Part shown: positions 1-10,300 of the stretch, piece by piece | Layout: each line of letters begins with the position of its first letter | Position numbering within the stretch: the stretch's first letter is position 1 | DNA from: Bacteroidota bacterium | GTDB lineage: Bacteria; Bacteroidota; Ignavibacteria; Tepidaquicellales; Tepidaquicellaceae | DNA length: 64,000 nucleotides | Assembly (NCBI GenBank): GCA_018266835.1 | Contig: JAFDZP010000003.1 | Location: 166,824-230,823 of the forward strand | Direction of reading: 5' to 3' | Translations under genes and position numbers: made by a program | Notes under the pieces: generated by a model | What the model saw: the letters and a program-made list of their open reading frames with translations, nothing else | Database searches by the model: none | Told to the model about the DNA's origin: nothing

Positions 1-588
1 TTGAAAAATAAAATAAAAAGGTATAAGCACAAATGCTGTTTCCTTTACTAATATTCCTGAAATCAATGCAACAAAGAATAAGAAATTATTTCTTTTGATT
101 ATCGCATTCAAGCCAATTATTACAAACAAAATGACTCCAGAATCTACATTACCGAATGTTAAATAGTAAAAGGGAAAAAAAGAAATTCCGAACAAGTAGA
201 TTCCAATTAATGCATATTTTTTATTTATACCCAAATCCAATATTAAAAAATATAGGAAAAAAATTGAAGTTAAGTATAGTAGAATATTAAGAACATTTAG
301 AGATGTTAATGCATCTTTAATTGGCAAGAATGATGCTATAAAGGGAACCATCACTCTGTACACATAAGGTGTCTTTAACTCTTTTCGGTCAATTTCACCC
401 CTATAAAACTTAACAGCATATAAATAATCTACCGCATCACCGGATAAATAGTATCCGCGAGAAATATTATATTCCTCTGCTTTACCGGTAAAGTTCTTTA
501 AACCAAAGAGATCTTGCTGATTGAATCTTGGGAAGGAAAGAATAAGTATAGATATAATTAAGACCAGGAATAACAGAAGTGTTCTCAT
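1..588 (-). CDS. Polytopic membrane protein, N-terminal part (partial)
   Basis: An open frame runs from an ATG at 586-588 on the minus strand for 196 codons to the window edge without a stop, so the C-terminal part lies outside. It begins with a hydrophobic signal-anchor (MRTLLLFLVLII). A non-membrane stretch follows with GDAVDYLYAVKF and TPYVYRVMVPFIASFL, then at least three further hydrophobic segments. A soluble Asp-containing loop followed by an Arg-Val-x-x-Pro-Phe motif and many helices is reminiscent of GT-C glycosyltransferase-like or exopolysaccharide membrane proteins. This is inference from layout only, and no substrate can be named. Confidence 0.6.
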   Translation of the reverse strand, partial: MRTLLLFLVLIISILILSFPRFNQQDLFGLKNFTGKAEEYNISRGYYLSGDAVDYLYAVKFYRGEIDRKELKTPYVYRVMVPFIASFLPIKDALTSLNVLNILLYLTSIFFLYFLILDLGINKKYALIGIYLFGISFFPFYYLTFGNVDSGVILFVIIGLNAIIKRNNFLFFVALISGILVKETAFVLIPFYFIFQ

Positions 589-824
589 AGCTAATGTTAT
601 TTTGATTTAATAGTAAAATATTTTACTACTATCTATTTACCTAAATTTATACTTTTTTTAGAAATTTGCAAATGATTAAATAAATGTCTAATTAAATATC
701 ATAAGAACAGTATCTATTTTAATAATTTTAGTAAAAAAATGAATTTGAATTTGCCCTAGAAGAATAATTGATTGGATTACAAAAAAGCTATTTATAAACT
801 ATATTCATATATTAAAAATAAAAA

Positions 825-1694
825 ATGAAAATAGAACTAATTCAAAGTAATTACGGAAAATCAAAAGTCCGTGTGGTAAAAGTAAAACGTGACGGAGCGC
901 ATCACGAAATGAAAGAATTTCTTGTTAACGTGCAGCTTGAAGGCAACTTTGATGCAATTCATATGGATGGAGATAATACAGGAATTCTCTCAACTGATGC
1001 TATGAAAAACACGGTCTATGCTCTTGCGAAAGATCATGATGTAAATTCAATCGAAGAGTTTGCACTTTTCCTTTCTGATCACTATTTAAAAAATAATGAT
1101 AATGTAGATCACGTCTCAGTTGAAATTATTCAATCACTTTGGAATAGAATAGCTGTTAACGGTGAACCGCATAACCACTCTTTCGTAAGCGCCGGAAATG
1201 AAAAACGAACCTGCCTTGTAGAAAGAACTGCAGATGATGTCTATGTTAGCTCGGGAATTCTGGATTTACTTATAATGAAAACCACAGGTTCTGAATTCTG
1301 GGGATTTAAAAGAGAACAATACACAACTCTGCCTGAAACCAAGGACAGAATTTTTGAAACGAGTGTAAAAGCAACATGGGATTATGTCCGCGATGAAGAT
1401 ATTGATTACAATTCAAACTATGAAAAAGCAAGACAAACAATTCTCGAAGTATTTGCAAATCATCAGAGCTTATCAGTACAGCATACTATTTATGAAATCG
1501 GAAAAGTACTCCTTGAAAATAATGAAGACATAGATGAAATCGCTTTCTCAATGCCGAATAAGCATTGCCTGTTAATAAATCTCGGAGTCTTTGGAATGGA
1601 AAACAAAAATGAAATCTTTGTTCCAACTGACGAACCGCATGGATTAATTGAGGCAGTCATCGGAAGAGAAATACTTGAGAATGAATCCCGCTAA
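825..1694 (+). CDS. Urate oxidase (uricase)
   Basis: Cofactor-free T-fold enzyme that oxidises urate to 5-hydroxyisourate. The 289-residue length is normal for the family. Two T-fold modules are visible. The first has the N-terminal NYGKSKVRVVKV signature and TDAMKNTVY around residues 57-65, supplying the catalytic Thr-Asp and the Lys relay. TTGSEFWGF (about 153) and YTTLPETKDR (about 166) carry the urate-stacking Phe and the Arg. SVQHTIYEIG supplies the Gln, and MPNKHCLLINLGVFGM supplies the active-site His near residue 245. The gene stands alone: no hydroxyisourate hydrolase, OHCU decarboxylase or allantoinase lies in the window. Its last codons (Glu-Ser-Arg-stop) lie in an inverted repeat. 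Confidence 0.93.
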   Translation: MKIELIQSNYGKSKVRVVKVKRDGAHHEMKEFLVNVQLEGNFDAIHMDGDNTGILSTDAMKNTVYALAKDHDVNSIEEFALFLSDHYLKNNDNVDHVSVEIIQSLWNRIAVNGEPHNHSFVSAGNEKRTCLVERTADDVYVSSGILDLLIMKTTGSEFWGFKREQYTTLPETKDRIFETSVKATWDYVRDEDIDYNSNYEKARQTILEVFANHQSLSVQHTIYEIGKVLLENNEDIDEIAFSMPNKHCLLINLGVFGMENKNEIFVPTDEPHGLIEAVIGREILENESR

Positions 1695-1716
1695 AGCGGG
1701 ACCAGCTTGCGCTGGT
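1687..1716. repeat. Pair of adjacent hairpins at the 3' end of the uricase gene
   Basis: Two perfect short inverted repeats lie back to back: CCCGCT/AGCGGG at 1687-1700 and ACCAGC/GCTGGT at 1701-1716, followed by an AT-rich run with Ts. The first overlaps the uricase stop codon (1692-1694). Together they could end transcription, but the tandem layout looks like the repetitive hairpin elements seen elsewhere in the window. Confidence 0.6.
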
Positions 1717-1745
1717 AATTAATAATTTTTTTGATATTTTTATAC

Positions 1746-1790
1746 CTGCTTTCCCCCTCCTTACTAAGGAGGGGGTTAGAGGGAGGTTAA
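1746..1790. repeat. Dispersed G/C-rich hairpin repeat, copy 1
   Basis: A perfect stem CCCCCTCCTT (1753-1762) pairs with AAGGAGGGGG (1766-1775), followed by TTAGAGGGAGGTTAA. The same unit, reverse-complemented, occurs at 29765-29805, so this is a dispersed intergenic repeat rather than a dedicated terminator. Confidence 0.75.
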
Positions 1791-1893
1791 TGTTTACCTT
1801 CGTATCACTACACAATATACTTGCTCTAAAGGACATTTTTTATTGATACTATTTTTTATCCACATCTTAAAAGCCAATTTTGAATATAAACAG

Positions 1894-1927
1894 AAAATCC
1901 CGTTCAGCTTTCGCCGTACGGGATTTT
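1894..1927. terminator. Bidirectional terminator-like hairpin
   Basis: The stem AAAATCCCGT/ACGGGATTTT (1894-1903 with 1918-1927) is flanked by A and T runs. It lies 22 bases beyond the stop of the minus-strand LruC-type gene and could also end the uricase transcript. Confidence 0.8.
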
Positions 1928-1949
1928 TGTAACATTACTAACTACTATT

Positions 1950-3761
1950 TTATTTAACCAAAATCATTCTTTTTGTATCTGAAAAGCTTGGTGTATTTAC
2001 TCTGTAGAAATAAATTCCACTAGATAAGTTTCCTGCGTTGAAATTAAAATCATATGTTCCTGCTTTTAATTCACTGTTAACCAATACTGCTACTTCTTTA
2101 CCTGACATATCAAAAACCTTTATACTTACAAACTCATTATTCGGAACATTGAAAGAAATCATTGTTGTAGGGTTAAAAGGATTTGGATAATTCTGTGATA
2201 ATTCGTACTTGTTTGAACTTACTTCTTTATCAGACTTTGTATTCTTTACTATTTTAGCCGGAGCTTCACCTGTGAATGGGAAATTATCAGTAACAACTCT
2301 TCTTGTCCATACTTTGTTTAAGTCAGGTGTATTATACCATGCTGTGTTTGTAGAACGCCCGCTTAAAATATATGATGTGAATTGCGGGAAAGATTTCCAT
2401 ATTGGATTTGTCGGTCCTTCTAAAGGCCATTTCCAATCATAAGGAAGTCTGTAACCTAAATCTAAGAAGTAACCTGTAAGTAATGTATTCGGGTCAACGT
2501 TGTTATCAACGTTCTGAGTATTTCCTAATGTACCTGCTAATGAAGCAATGTTAATTTGTTTATTTAGCTCATTTATTAAATATGGCTGTGAGCTGTTTCT
2601 TAAATAATTTGCTGCTGTATTTGATGTACCGTCTGTTGTGATGGTAAGTGTTGCTGTATATCCTTTTACTACTCCATGCTGAACAATTTCTACGTTAGTG
2701 AAAGCTAGTCCTGCTTGCGGGGGAAGCGCGTTGTATGTGTTTGGGAAAATTGTAACGTTTACATTTCCTGAAAATGGTTGGTTTGTAAATCCTAATGAAG
2801 GAAGAACTACACCGTTTGAATCTTTTACAACTAATGTTGCTGTTGAATTTCCTGAAAGCTTTACTAAATGATAGAATTTATTTACAAATGCAGAACCTCT
2901 TGCTAAAGCTTCATAATCGAATACTAATTTTGTTACTCTGTTTGATCCATCGAATGTAACTCTTTCTCTCATTCCAACTACAAAATCATTGACATCCCAG
3001 TCATTCCATCCGCTGTGCTTTAAATCCTCAAATGCTGCAATGTATGAACTATCTGTTGTTACTGTAGCTGATGGCACATTTTCCTTTGCCCCTCTGCCTC
3101 TGTATGTTGCTCCTGACATTGTTCCTACAATGTAGCCAACGTTTCTGTAGTTAGGTTGTACTGAAGCTACCTGAACTGTCACAGTTACATTCCCTGCTGC
3201 ACCTTGTCCTAATGTGCCTAATGTCCATTTTACAACTCCGTTGCTGTGGACTCCGCCGCCCGTGCAGGAAACATAAGTTACGCCGGCAGGAAGTGTATCT
3301 ATTAATTGTGAAGAAAATAAACTCTGGCCTTCTGAAATATTATATTGTAATGTATATGTAACTTGTCCGCCAATACCGGGCATATTTGAACCTGCGTTAT
3401 TAGTTACCTGGCAGGTAATATTTTTAGTTTGATTTGTAACTGATTTGTTTGTAAGGTTCCAAGTGATATTCTGGCCGTAAGAAGTAAATACAGTGAATAC
3501 TTCATTAACAGTTCCCGGTAAAAATGATGTGGGCTGTCCTCTGTCAATCGGTGCCTGATTAAAAGCATTCTTATTTTGGCCGTTGCTTGCAATAGGAAAA
3601 TTTTTGGTTGTGTTATAATTGCTGTTATATCCATAAGTAATTCCATAAGTACCGTTTCCATAATTGGTCACATAATTTATTACAGGCTGAACATAATTGT
3701 CATCAGCATAAGAATAAGAGCTTAAAAGAACGAAGCTAAGTAGTAAGAAAATTTTTTTCAT
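1950..3761 (-). CDS. Secreted LruC/DUF11-domain protein with T9SS sorting domain (short paralog)
   Basis: A 603-residue predicted extracellular protein. Residues 1-19 form a signal peptide ending YSYA. A DUF11/conserved-repeat-like beta-sandwich lies at about 110-200 (TYTLQYNISEGQ...LIDTLPAGVTYVS). An LruC-like domain lies at about 240-440, with AAFEDLKHSGWNDWDVNDFV and its acidic Asp cluster. A T9SS type A sorting domain occupies about 520-603 (NYPNPFNPTT...DTKRMILVK). It is the first of three tandem paralogs with those at 4029-7088 and 7323-10391. Unlike them it goes almost directly from the LruC part to the sorting domain and has no FG-GAP/VCBS propeller. A sigma-54-like motif lies 48 bases before the ATG. 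The molecular function is unknown; a surface or matrix role is inferred from the export signal. Confidence 0.85.
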   Translation of the reverse strand: MKKIFLLLSFVLLSSYSYADDNYVQPVINYVTNYGNGTYGITYGYNSNYNTTKNFPIASNGQNKNAFNQAPIDRGQPTSFLPGTVNEVFTVFTSYGQNITWNLTNKSVTNQTKNITCQVTNNAGSNMPGIGGQVTYTLQYNISEGQSLFSSQLIDTLPAGVTYVSCTGGGVHSNGVVKWTLGTLGQGAAGNVTVTVQVASVQPNYRNVGYIVGTMSGATYRGRGAKENVPSATVTTDSSYIAAFEDLKHSGWNDWDVNDFVVGMRERVTFDGSNRVTKLVFDYEALARGSAFVNKFYHLVKLSGNSTATLVVKDSNGVVLPSLGFTNQPFSGNVNVTIFPNTYNALPPQAGLAFTNVEIVQHGVVKGYTATLTITTDGTSNTAANYLRNSSQPYLINELNKQINIASLAGTLGNTQNVDNNVDPNTLLTGYFLDLGYRLPYDWKWPLEGPTNPIWKSFPQFTSYILSGRSTNTAWYNTPDLNKVWTRRVVTDNFPFTGEAPAKIVKNTKSDKEVSSNKYELSQNYPNPFNPTTMISFNVPNNEFVSIKVFDMSGKEVAVLVNSELKAGTYDFNFNAGNLSSGIYFYRVNTPSFSDTKRMILVK

Positions 3762-3808
3762 TTTGGTTAAATAAAGTGTTTTTAATTATCTATTTTGCCC
3801 ACTTCTAT

Positions 3809-3823
3809 TCAATTGCTGTGCCA
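3809..3823 (-). promoter_or_regulatory. Sigma-54-like -24/-12 promoter
   Basis: On the minus strand the site reads TGGCACAGCAATTGA. The GG and GA are separated by exactly 10 bases, as in the sigma-54 consensus TGGCAC-N5-TTGC, with GA in place of GC at -12. It lies 48 bases before the LruC ATG. Near-identical motifs precede the two paralogs at almost the same distance. Confidence 0.6.
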
Positions 3824-3920
3824 TTTGTTTTTTGGCTGTAAATGTTGTAATATCAGTATAATCAAACCAGTGCGATTTGATATGTATAGTGTGAAAACTA
3901 CTACAAAATGTCTAAAATAT

Positions 3921-3945
3921 AGGTCAATACTACACTTTTTGACCT
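3921..3945. promoter_or_regulatory. Dyad AGGTCAA-N11-TTGACCT
   Basis: A perfect 7-base inverted repeat with 11 bases between arms, about 100 bases upstream of the sigma-54-like motif for the gene ending at 1950. It could be an activator-binding site, or simply a weak hairpin. No matching copy was seen before the two paralogs. Confidence 0.3.
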
Positions 3946-3960
3946 TATGTTTACAAAAAA

Positions 3961-3994
3961 AAATCCCTCAGTAAGTTATCTCACTGAGGGATTT
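3961..3994 (-). terminator. Rho-independent terminator of the second LruC paralog
   Basis: A perfect 12-base stem AAATCCCTCAGT/ACTGAGGGATTT with A/T runs on both sides, 34 bases after the stop of the minus-strand gene at 4029-7088. Confidence 0.85.
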
Positions 3995-4028
3995 AAAAAT
4001 CCTCTGATAAAAAGTATTAAATGTTAAA

Positions 4029-7000
4029 CTATTTCAACAAAGTCATTCTTTTCGTTTCAGTAAAGTTTGATGTCTTAATCTGGTAGAAGTATATTCCGCT
4101 TGCCAGACTGCTGCCGTTAAATGTATACTCATATGTTCCTGCTATCAGCTCATTATTAACTATCTCAGCGATTTCTTTTCCTGTCAAATCAAACACTTTA
4201 ATGCTTACAAACTCATTCTTTGGAAGACTGAACGAAATTTTCGTAGTCGGATTAAACGGATTTGGATAGTTCTGACCAAGAGAATACTTGTCCGCTACAG
4301 CACCGCTGTTAACTATTCCTACCGATGTCAATGAATCCGCAACCCTTGTATTGCCCAAATCATTTCCGAATGAGCTCCACCATACTTTTGAGTTGACCGT
4401 AGTATTCGGCAGACTGAACGCTTTTAATTTATTATCCATTGATGCTGCAACTAAATCAATCTTGCCATCCTTATCTATATCTCCTATTCCGCAGGTTGAA
4501 ATTATCCAGCTGTCGAACGGCTCAACTGCAGCCATTGTAGCTGAATCACACAAATACCCCTGTCTCGTAATCGGCATTATGTATCCCCCTTGACCTCCGT
4601 AAACTAAATCTAAATAATTATCACCATCAACATCTGCAATTACGGGTGAAGAATAAATCTGCTGGCCTGTAGGCAGCATCCATATATTCTCGAGCGTTAG
4701 AGGGTTCAGTTTATAAATTTCTCCGCTTAATGTTGCCGCAATTAACTGAGGTGTACCTGTCTTATCCAGGTCTGCAAGCACAGGCGATGACACAAACCCT
4801 GAACCCAGATTTCTTGACGTTACAAGATTTCCAAGGTTATCATAAATATAAATAGTTCCTGCAGCAGTTGTCACGATAATTCTGTAAGTGGAACTGTTTA
4901 TCTTCGAAATTAATGGAGATGAATAAACAGCGCTGTCTAATGTTTTTGTAAATCTCACAGTTCCGTTTGGATTTATTACTTTTAATGTTTTATCTAATGT
5001 TCCTATTATTATTTCTTTTTGTCCATTGCCATCTAAATCAGCTGCAGCCGGTGAAGGCATAATAATTATGTTACCGAAATTGTCTTCAGTGTTCTGCACC
5101 TGTACAGGAAAGCCGCTTATTGCCGCTCCGTTAAATGAATATGCATACATCTTTCCGTCACCTGAAAGCACAACTATTTCTTTCTGACCGTCATTGTTTA
5201 AATCAACAATCATTGGCGAAGATTTAATTGCCTTTGGTGTCTGCACCGGGAAACCTGATAAGTTAGCTCCGTTCTTATCAACTGCATATAGCTTACCATC
5301 GTCTGAACCGAATGCTATTACTCTGCTTCCGTTCGGATTTAAATATACCGCTGCAGTAGAACGGATAAGTCCTCCTGTTGTCACAGGGAAACCGCTTACT
5401 TCTGTTCCGTTTGTTTTATAAGCGTGAAATTTTTTATCATATGAACCAATAAGAATTTCCAGTTTATTATCATTATCTATATCTGCTAGCTTCGGTGAAG
5501 CAAAGAAACTTCCTGCAGAATCAATTAAAATCAATTCATCCGAGTTATAAGCAAAATTCTTCAATCTCTTAGTAAATTCATTTTCATTTTTAGCATTGCC
5601 GAAGGTTATATTATCTGTAGGAACAACTCTTCTTGTCCAGACTTTTGATAAGTCGGGTGAATTGTACCAGTCAGTATTCGTGCTTCGTGAACTTAAAATA
5701 TAATTATTGAAGTTCGGGAATGCTTTCCATATTGCGCTTGGCGGACCTTCAAGCGGCCATTTCCAGTTATATGGAAGTCTGTATCCTAAATCCAAAAAAT
5801 ATCCGAAAAGTACTGTGCCCGGGTCAACATTGTTATCAACATTCTGTGTATTTCCAAGTGTTCCGGCTAATGAAGCGATATCTACTTCTTTATTAAGCTC
5901 ATTTATTAAATATGGCTGCGAGCTGTTCCTAAGATAATTCGCTGCTGTATTTGAAGTGCCGTCAGTTGTAATTGTAAGCGTAGCTGTATAGCCTTTCACA
6001 ACTCCCGACTGGACTATTTCAACATTGGTAAAAGTTAGTCCGGGTCTTGGAGGTAGAGCATTATATGTATTGGGAAAAATAGGAATATTTATGTTTCCTG
6101 AAAATGGCTGATTGGTAAATCCTAACGCAGGAAGTGTAACTCCGTTTGAATCTTTAACAACTAAAGTTGCAGTTGAGTTACCCGAAAGCTTTACTAGATG
6201 TAAAAATTTATTTACGAAAGCAGAACCTCTTGCAAGAGCTTCGTAATCAAAAACTATCTGTGAGATTCTGTTTGAATTATCGTACGTAACTCTTTCTCTC
6301 ATACCGACTACAAAATCGTTCACGTCCCAGTCATTCCATCCGCTTCCTTTTAAATCTTCGAATGCTGCTATGTAAGTGCTGTCAGTAGTTCTGGTAGCCG
6401 GAGGAGTATTTTCTTTTACGCCTTTACCTCTGAACGTTGTGCTTGATGTGGGAGCAATAATATTACAAACGTTTCTGTAATTTGATACTGTTGATGACAC
6501 CTGTACTGTTACAGTTTTGCTTCCGGAATTACCCGATGAAAAACTTCCAATCGGCCAAGTAACAACTCCGTTACTGTGCGTTCCGCCGCCTGTAGCCGAA
6601 ACAAACGTAACACCGGGACCAAGAGAATCAACTAACTGAACATTGCTTAAACTTTCCCAGTCTGAATTTGTGTATTGAATTGTATACGTGACCTGATTTC
6701 CTACACCCGGCATTGTTGCTCCTGCATTGTTTGTTACTGTGCATGTTATGTTTTTTGTACCGTTATTCAGTACCCACCCGCTCGTTACATTCCATGTAAT
6801 GTACGTTCCGTAAGGAACAAATATGCTGAAGACTTCATTGTGAATTCCCGGGAGAAACGTTGTGTTTTGTCCTCTGTCAATCGGATTTGTGCCGAAATAA
6901 TTCTTGTTGTTCCCGAAATTTATAACAGGAAAATTTTGTGTGGTGGCAAACGTGCTGTTGTATCCGTAAGTGATTCCATAGATACCGTTACCGTAGTTTG

Positions 7001-7088
7001 TAACATAATTTATTATCGGCTGAACCATCTGTGCATTTGCAAGGGTGCCTAAAAATAAAAAGGTAAGAATTAAGAGAATTTTTTTCAT
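4029..7088 (-). CDS. Secreted LruC protein with VCBS/FG-GAP beta-propeller and T9SS sorting domain
   Basis: A 1019-residue predicted surface protein. A signal peptide covers residues 1-19. A DUF11-like domain lies at about 110-205. An LruC-like domain lies at about 240-440 (AAFEDLKGSGWNDWDVNDFV). About 530-910 is a propeller of FG-GAP/VCBS-type blades, each with an Asp-rich calcium-type loop such as LADIDNDNKLEI, VDLNNDGQKEI or ADVDGDNYLDL and recurring GFPV. A T9SS sorting domain closes the protein (NYPNPFNPTTKISF...ETKRMTLLK). The N-terminal half most resembles the 603-residue paralog, while the propeller is nearly identical to that of the next gene, so the three copies look mosaic. Ligand and function are unknown. 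Confidence 0.87.
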   Translation of the reverse strand: MKKILLILTFLFLGTLANAQMVQPIINYVTNYGNGIYGITYGYNSTFATTQNFPVINFGNNKNYFGTNPIDRGQNTTFLPGIHNEVFSIFVPYGTYITWNVTSGWVLNNGTKNITCTVTNNAGATMPGVGNQVTYTIQYTNSDWESLSNVQLVDSLGPGVTFVSATGGGTHSNGVVTWPIGSFSSGNSGSKTVTVQVSSTVSNYRNVCNIIAPTSSTTFRGKGVKENTPPATRTTDSTYIAAFEDLKGSGWNDWDVNDFVVGMRERVTYDNSNRISQIVFDYEALARGSAFVNKFLHLVKLSGNSTATLVVKDSNGVTLPALGFTNQPFSGNINIPIFPNTYNALPPRPGLTFTNVEIVQSGVVKGYTATLTITTDGTSNTAANYLRNSSQPYLINELNKEVDIASLAGTLGNTQNVDNNVDPGTVLFGYFLDLGYRLPYNWKWPLEGPPSAIWKAFPNFNNYILSSRSTNTDWYNSPDLSKVWTRRVVPTDNITFGNAKNENEFTKRLKNFAYNSDELILIDSAGSFFASPKLADIDNDNKLEILIGSYDKKFHAYKTNGTEVSGFPVTTGGLIRSTAAVYLNPNGSRVIAFGSDDGKLYAVDKNGANLSGFPVQTPKAIKSSPMIVDLNNDGQKEIVVLSGDGKMYAYSFNGAAISGFPVQVQNTEDNFGNIIIMPSPAAADLDGNGQKEIIIGTLDKTLKVINPNGTVRFTKTLDSAVYSSPLISKINSSTYRIIVTTAAGTIYIYDNLGNLVTSRNLGSGFVSSPVLADLDKTGTPQLIAATLSGEIYKLNPLTLENIWMLPTGQQIYSSPVIADVDGDNYLDLVYGGQGGYIMPITRQGYLCDSATMAAVEPFDSWIISTCGIGDIDKDGKIDLVAASMDNKLKAFSLPNTTVNSKVWWSSFGNDLGNTRVADSLTSVGIVNSGAVADKYSLGQNYPNPFNPTTKISFSLPKNEFVSIKVFDLTGKEIAEIVNNELIAGTYEYTFNGSSLASGIYFYQIKTSNFTETKRMTLLK

Positions 7089-7137
7089 TTTGTTAAATAA
7101 AATATGTTTGAAATTGTTTTATTATTGTTATATATAG

Positions 7138-7152
7138 TCAATTCCTATGCCA
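7138..7152 (-). promoter_or_regulatory. Sigma-54-like -24/-12 promoter
   Basis: The minus-strand sequence TGGCATAGGAATTGA keeps GG-N10-GA spacing and lies 50 bases before the ATG of the 1019-residue paralog. It aligns without gaps to the motifs at 3809 and 10443. Confidence 0.6.
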
Positions 7153-7165
7153 ATAAACTATAAGA

Positions 7166-7185
7166 TGTTAAACTTTGTTTTAACA
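7166..7185. promoter_or_regulatory. Dyad TGTTAAA-N6-TTTAACA upstream of the sigma-54-like site
   Basis: A perfect 7-base inverted repeat 14 bases upstream of the -24 element. A related string (TTGTTTTAACA half) sits at the same place before the paralog promoter at 10443. It is a candidate operator or enhancer-binding site; this is inference. Confidence 0.4.
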
Positions 7186-7266
7186 ATATAGGTAATTTTT
7201 GGATAATTCGTTCTGATTTTTTAAGTATGCTCCATAATCGCTAAATGATTAACTAATGAAGCAGAA

Positions 7267-7298
7267 AAATCCCGCTACACTTTCGTATAACGGGATTT
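7267..7298 (-). terminator. Terminator hairpin of the third LruC paralog
   Basis: The stem AAATCCCG/CGGGATTT with a 16-base loop lies 25 bases beyond the minus-strand stop at 7323. The stem resembles that at 1894-1927. Confidence 0.75.
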
Positions 7299-7322
7299 GG
7301 GGTTAAATCAACTGTGAATTTA

Positions 7323-10300
7323 TTACTTCACTAATGTCATCTTCTTTGTTTCTGTAAAGTTTGGTGTTGTGATTCTATAGAAATACACTCCGCTTGCTAA
7401 CTTGCTGCCATCGAACTGATACTCATATACTCCTGTCTTCATTTCATTATTGACTAACTGTGCTATCTCTTTTCCTGACATATCAAATACCTTTACACTT
7501 ACAAATTCGTTCTTTGGCAAGCTGAATGAAATCTTTGTTGTTGGATTGAACGGATTAGGATAGTTCTGTCCCAGCAAATACTTGTCTGCTACAGCACTGC
7601 TGTTCACAATACCTACGGATGTTAATGAATCAGCTACTCTTGTATTACCCAAGTCGTTTCCGAATGAGCCCCACCATACTTTAGTATTAACAGAAGTACC
7701 TGGTAAGCTGAATGCTTTAAGCTTGTTATCCATAGAAGCTGCAACTAAATCAATCTTGCCGTCCTTATCTATATCTCCGATTGCGCTGGTAGAAATTATC
7801 CAGCTGTCGAAAGGCTCAACTGCTGCCATTGTTGTTGAATCAACTAAGTATCCTTGTCTTGTTAACGGAAGAAGAAATCCGTTTTGTCCGCCGTAGATTA
7901 TATCTAAATAATTATCGCCGTCTATATCAGCTATTACCGGTGAAGAATAAATCTGCTGTCCCGTCGGTAGTTCCCACATTGTTGCAAGTGTTACTGCATT
8001 TAGTTTGGTAATCGTTCCGTCAATTGTAGCTGCAATAAGCTGAGGTGTTCCGCTCTTATCTAAGTCGGCAAGTACAGGAGAAGAGATAAATCCTGAGCCA
8101 AGATTTTTTGATGTTACAAGATTTCCAGCATTATCATAAACATAAATTGAACCTGACGCAGTTGCTACAATAATTCTATATGTAGAGCTGTTAATCTTTG
8201 CAATCAAAGGTGAAGAATATACTGCACTATCGAGTGTTTTCGTAAATCTTACGCTTCCGTCAGAATTTAAAACTTTCAAAGTCTTATCCAATGTACCAAT
8301 AACAATTTCTTTTGTGCCGTTTCCGTCAAGATCAACTGCTGCCGGAGAAGGCATTATAATGATATTACCAAAATTATCTTCTGTGTTTTGAACCTGTACA
8401 GGGAAGCCGCTTAAAGCCGTTCCGTTAAATGAATACGCATACATTTTTCCGTCACCTGAAAGTACAACTATTTCTTTTTGACCGTCATTGTTTAAATCAA
8501 CAATCATCGGAGAAGATTTAATTGCTTTAGGAGTTTGTACAGGGAAGCCGGGTAAATTTGCTCCGTTTTTATCAACTGCATATAGCTTACCGTCATCTGA
8601 ACCGAATGCTATTACTCTGCTTCCATTCGGATTTAAATATACTGCTGCTGTTGAACGAATAAGACCTGTTGTTGTTACAGGGAAGCCGTTGACTTCTGTA
8701 CCGTTTGTTTTGTAAGCATGGAATTTCTTATCATATGAACCAATCAAAATTTCAAGTTTGTTATCGTTATCTATATCAGCTAATTTTGGCGAGCTGAAGA
8801 AGCTTCCTGCTGAATCTGTTAATATCAGTTCATCTGTTGAGTATCCTATGCTTTGTAATTTATTTAAGAATGAAGTTTTACTCTTTTCACCGCTGAATGC
8901 ATAGTCAGCCGGTACAACTCTTCTGTTCCAGACAAGACTTGTATCAGGAGCAACATACCAATCCGTTGCTACTGTCTTTGAGCTTAAAATATAATTGTTA
9001 AAATATGGGAATGAACGCCATATAGCGCTTGGCGGACCTTCAAGAGGCCACTTCCAGTTGTACGGAAGTCTGTATGCTAAATCTAAAAAGTAACCGTAAA
9101 GTCTTGTACCTGCATCAACATTATTATCAACGTTCTGAGTATTTCCCAATGTTCCTGCAAGTGATGCTATATCAATTTGTTTATTAATTTCATTTATCAA
9201 ATAAGGTCTTGAGTTACCTCTTACATAGTTGCCTGAGTTAACTGAATTAGGGTCAGTTGTTATTGTTAAAGTTGCAGTATATCCCTTTATTATTCCGACC
9301 TGCGCTTTTTCAACATTGCTGAAAGTTCTTCCCGGTTTAGGAGGTAATGCATTGTATGTATTGGGAAATATTCTTGTGTTTACTGCGTCTGTAAAATTCT
9401 GATTTGTATAACCTAATGAAGGAAGCACAACTCCATTTGAATCTTTTACAACTAATGTTGCAGTCGAATTTCCGGGAATCTTTATAAAGTGTAAGAATTG
9501 ATTTACGTAAGCAGAACCTCTTGCAAGCGCTTCGTAATCAAAAACTATCTGAGTGATCTGATTTGAATTATTAAAAGTTACTCTTTCTCTCATACCTACA
9601 ACAAAATCATTCACATCCCAGTCATTCCAGCCGCTGCCTTTCAGATCTTCAAAAGCTGCGATATATGAGCTGTCAGTTGTTCTTGTCGGGTTACCTATGT
9701 TATCATCATAACCAAATGCTCTGTAATTTGCTCCGTTGAACTGACCTGAAAAATATACAACATTTCTGTAGCCAATTGCTGCCGCTTCAAGAGCTACAAC
9801 CTGAATTGTCACTGTTACTGTTCCGCTTGTCTGCCCGTTCATTGAGCCGATATTCCAGGTAACAGCATTTCCTGAACTAACACCTCCGCCTGTTGCAGAA
9901 ACGAACTGAGTACCTGCAGGTATTGTATCGACTAATTTTCCATTCGATAATCCTGAAGATTCATTGTTTGAATATTTAATTGTATAGGTTACCTGACCCC
10001 CAATAGGAGGCATAACCGTGCTGTTATCTGTGATTGCTGCAGTAATATTTTTGGTACCGTTTGTAGCAGTTCTGCCAGTAAGATTCCATGTTAATGATGT
10101 TCCGTATTGAACCCAAATACCCCAGACAGCAATCTGTCTGCCAATCTGGTAAGTTGTTGGCTGACCTCTATCAATAACTCCGGGAGTAAAAAAGTTTCTG
10201 ACTCCTGCTCCGTTATTTACAGGAATATTTGCTATAGAGCCGGATGTATTATTGTATCCGTAAGAAATGAAATAATATCCGTTGCCGTAATTGGTCACAT

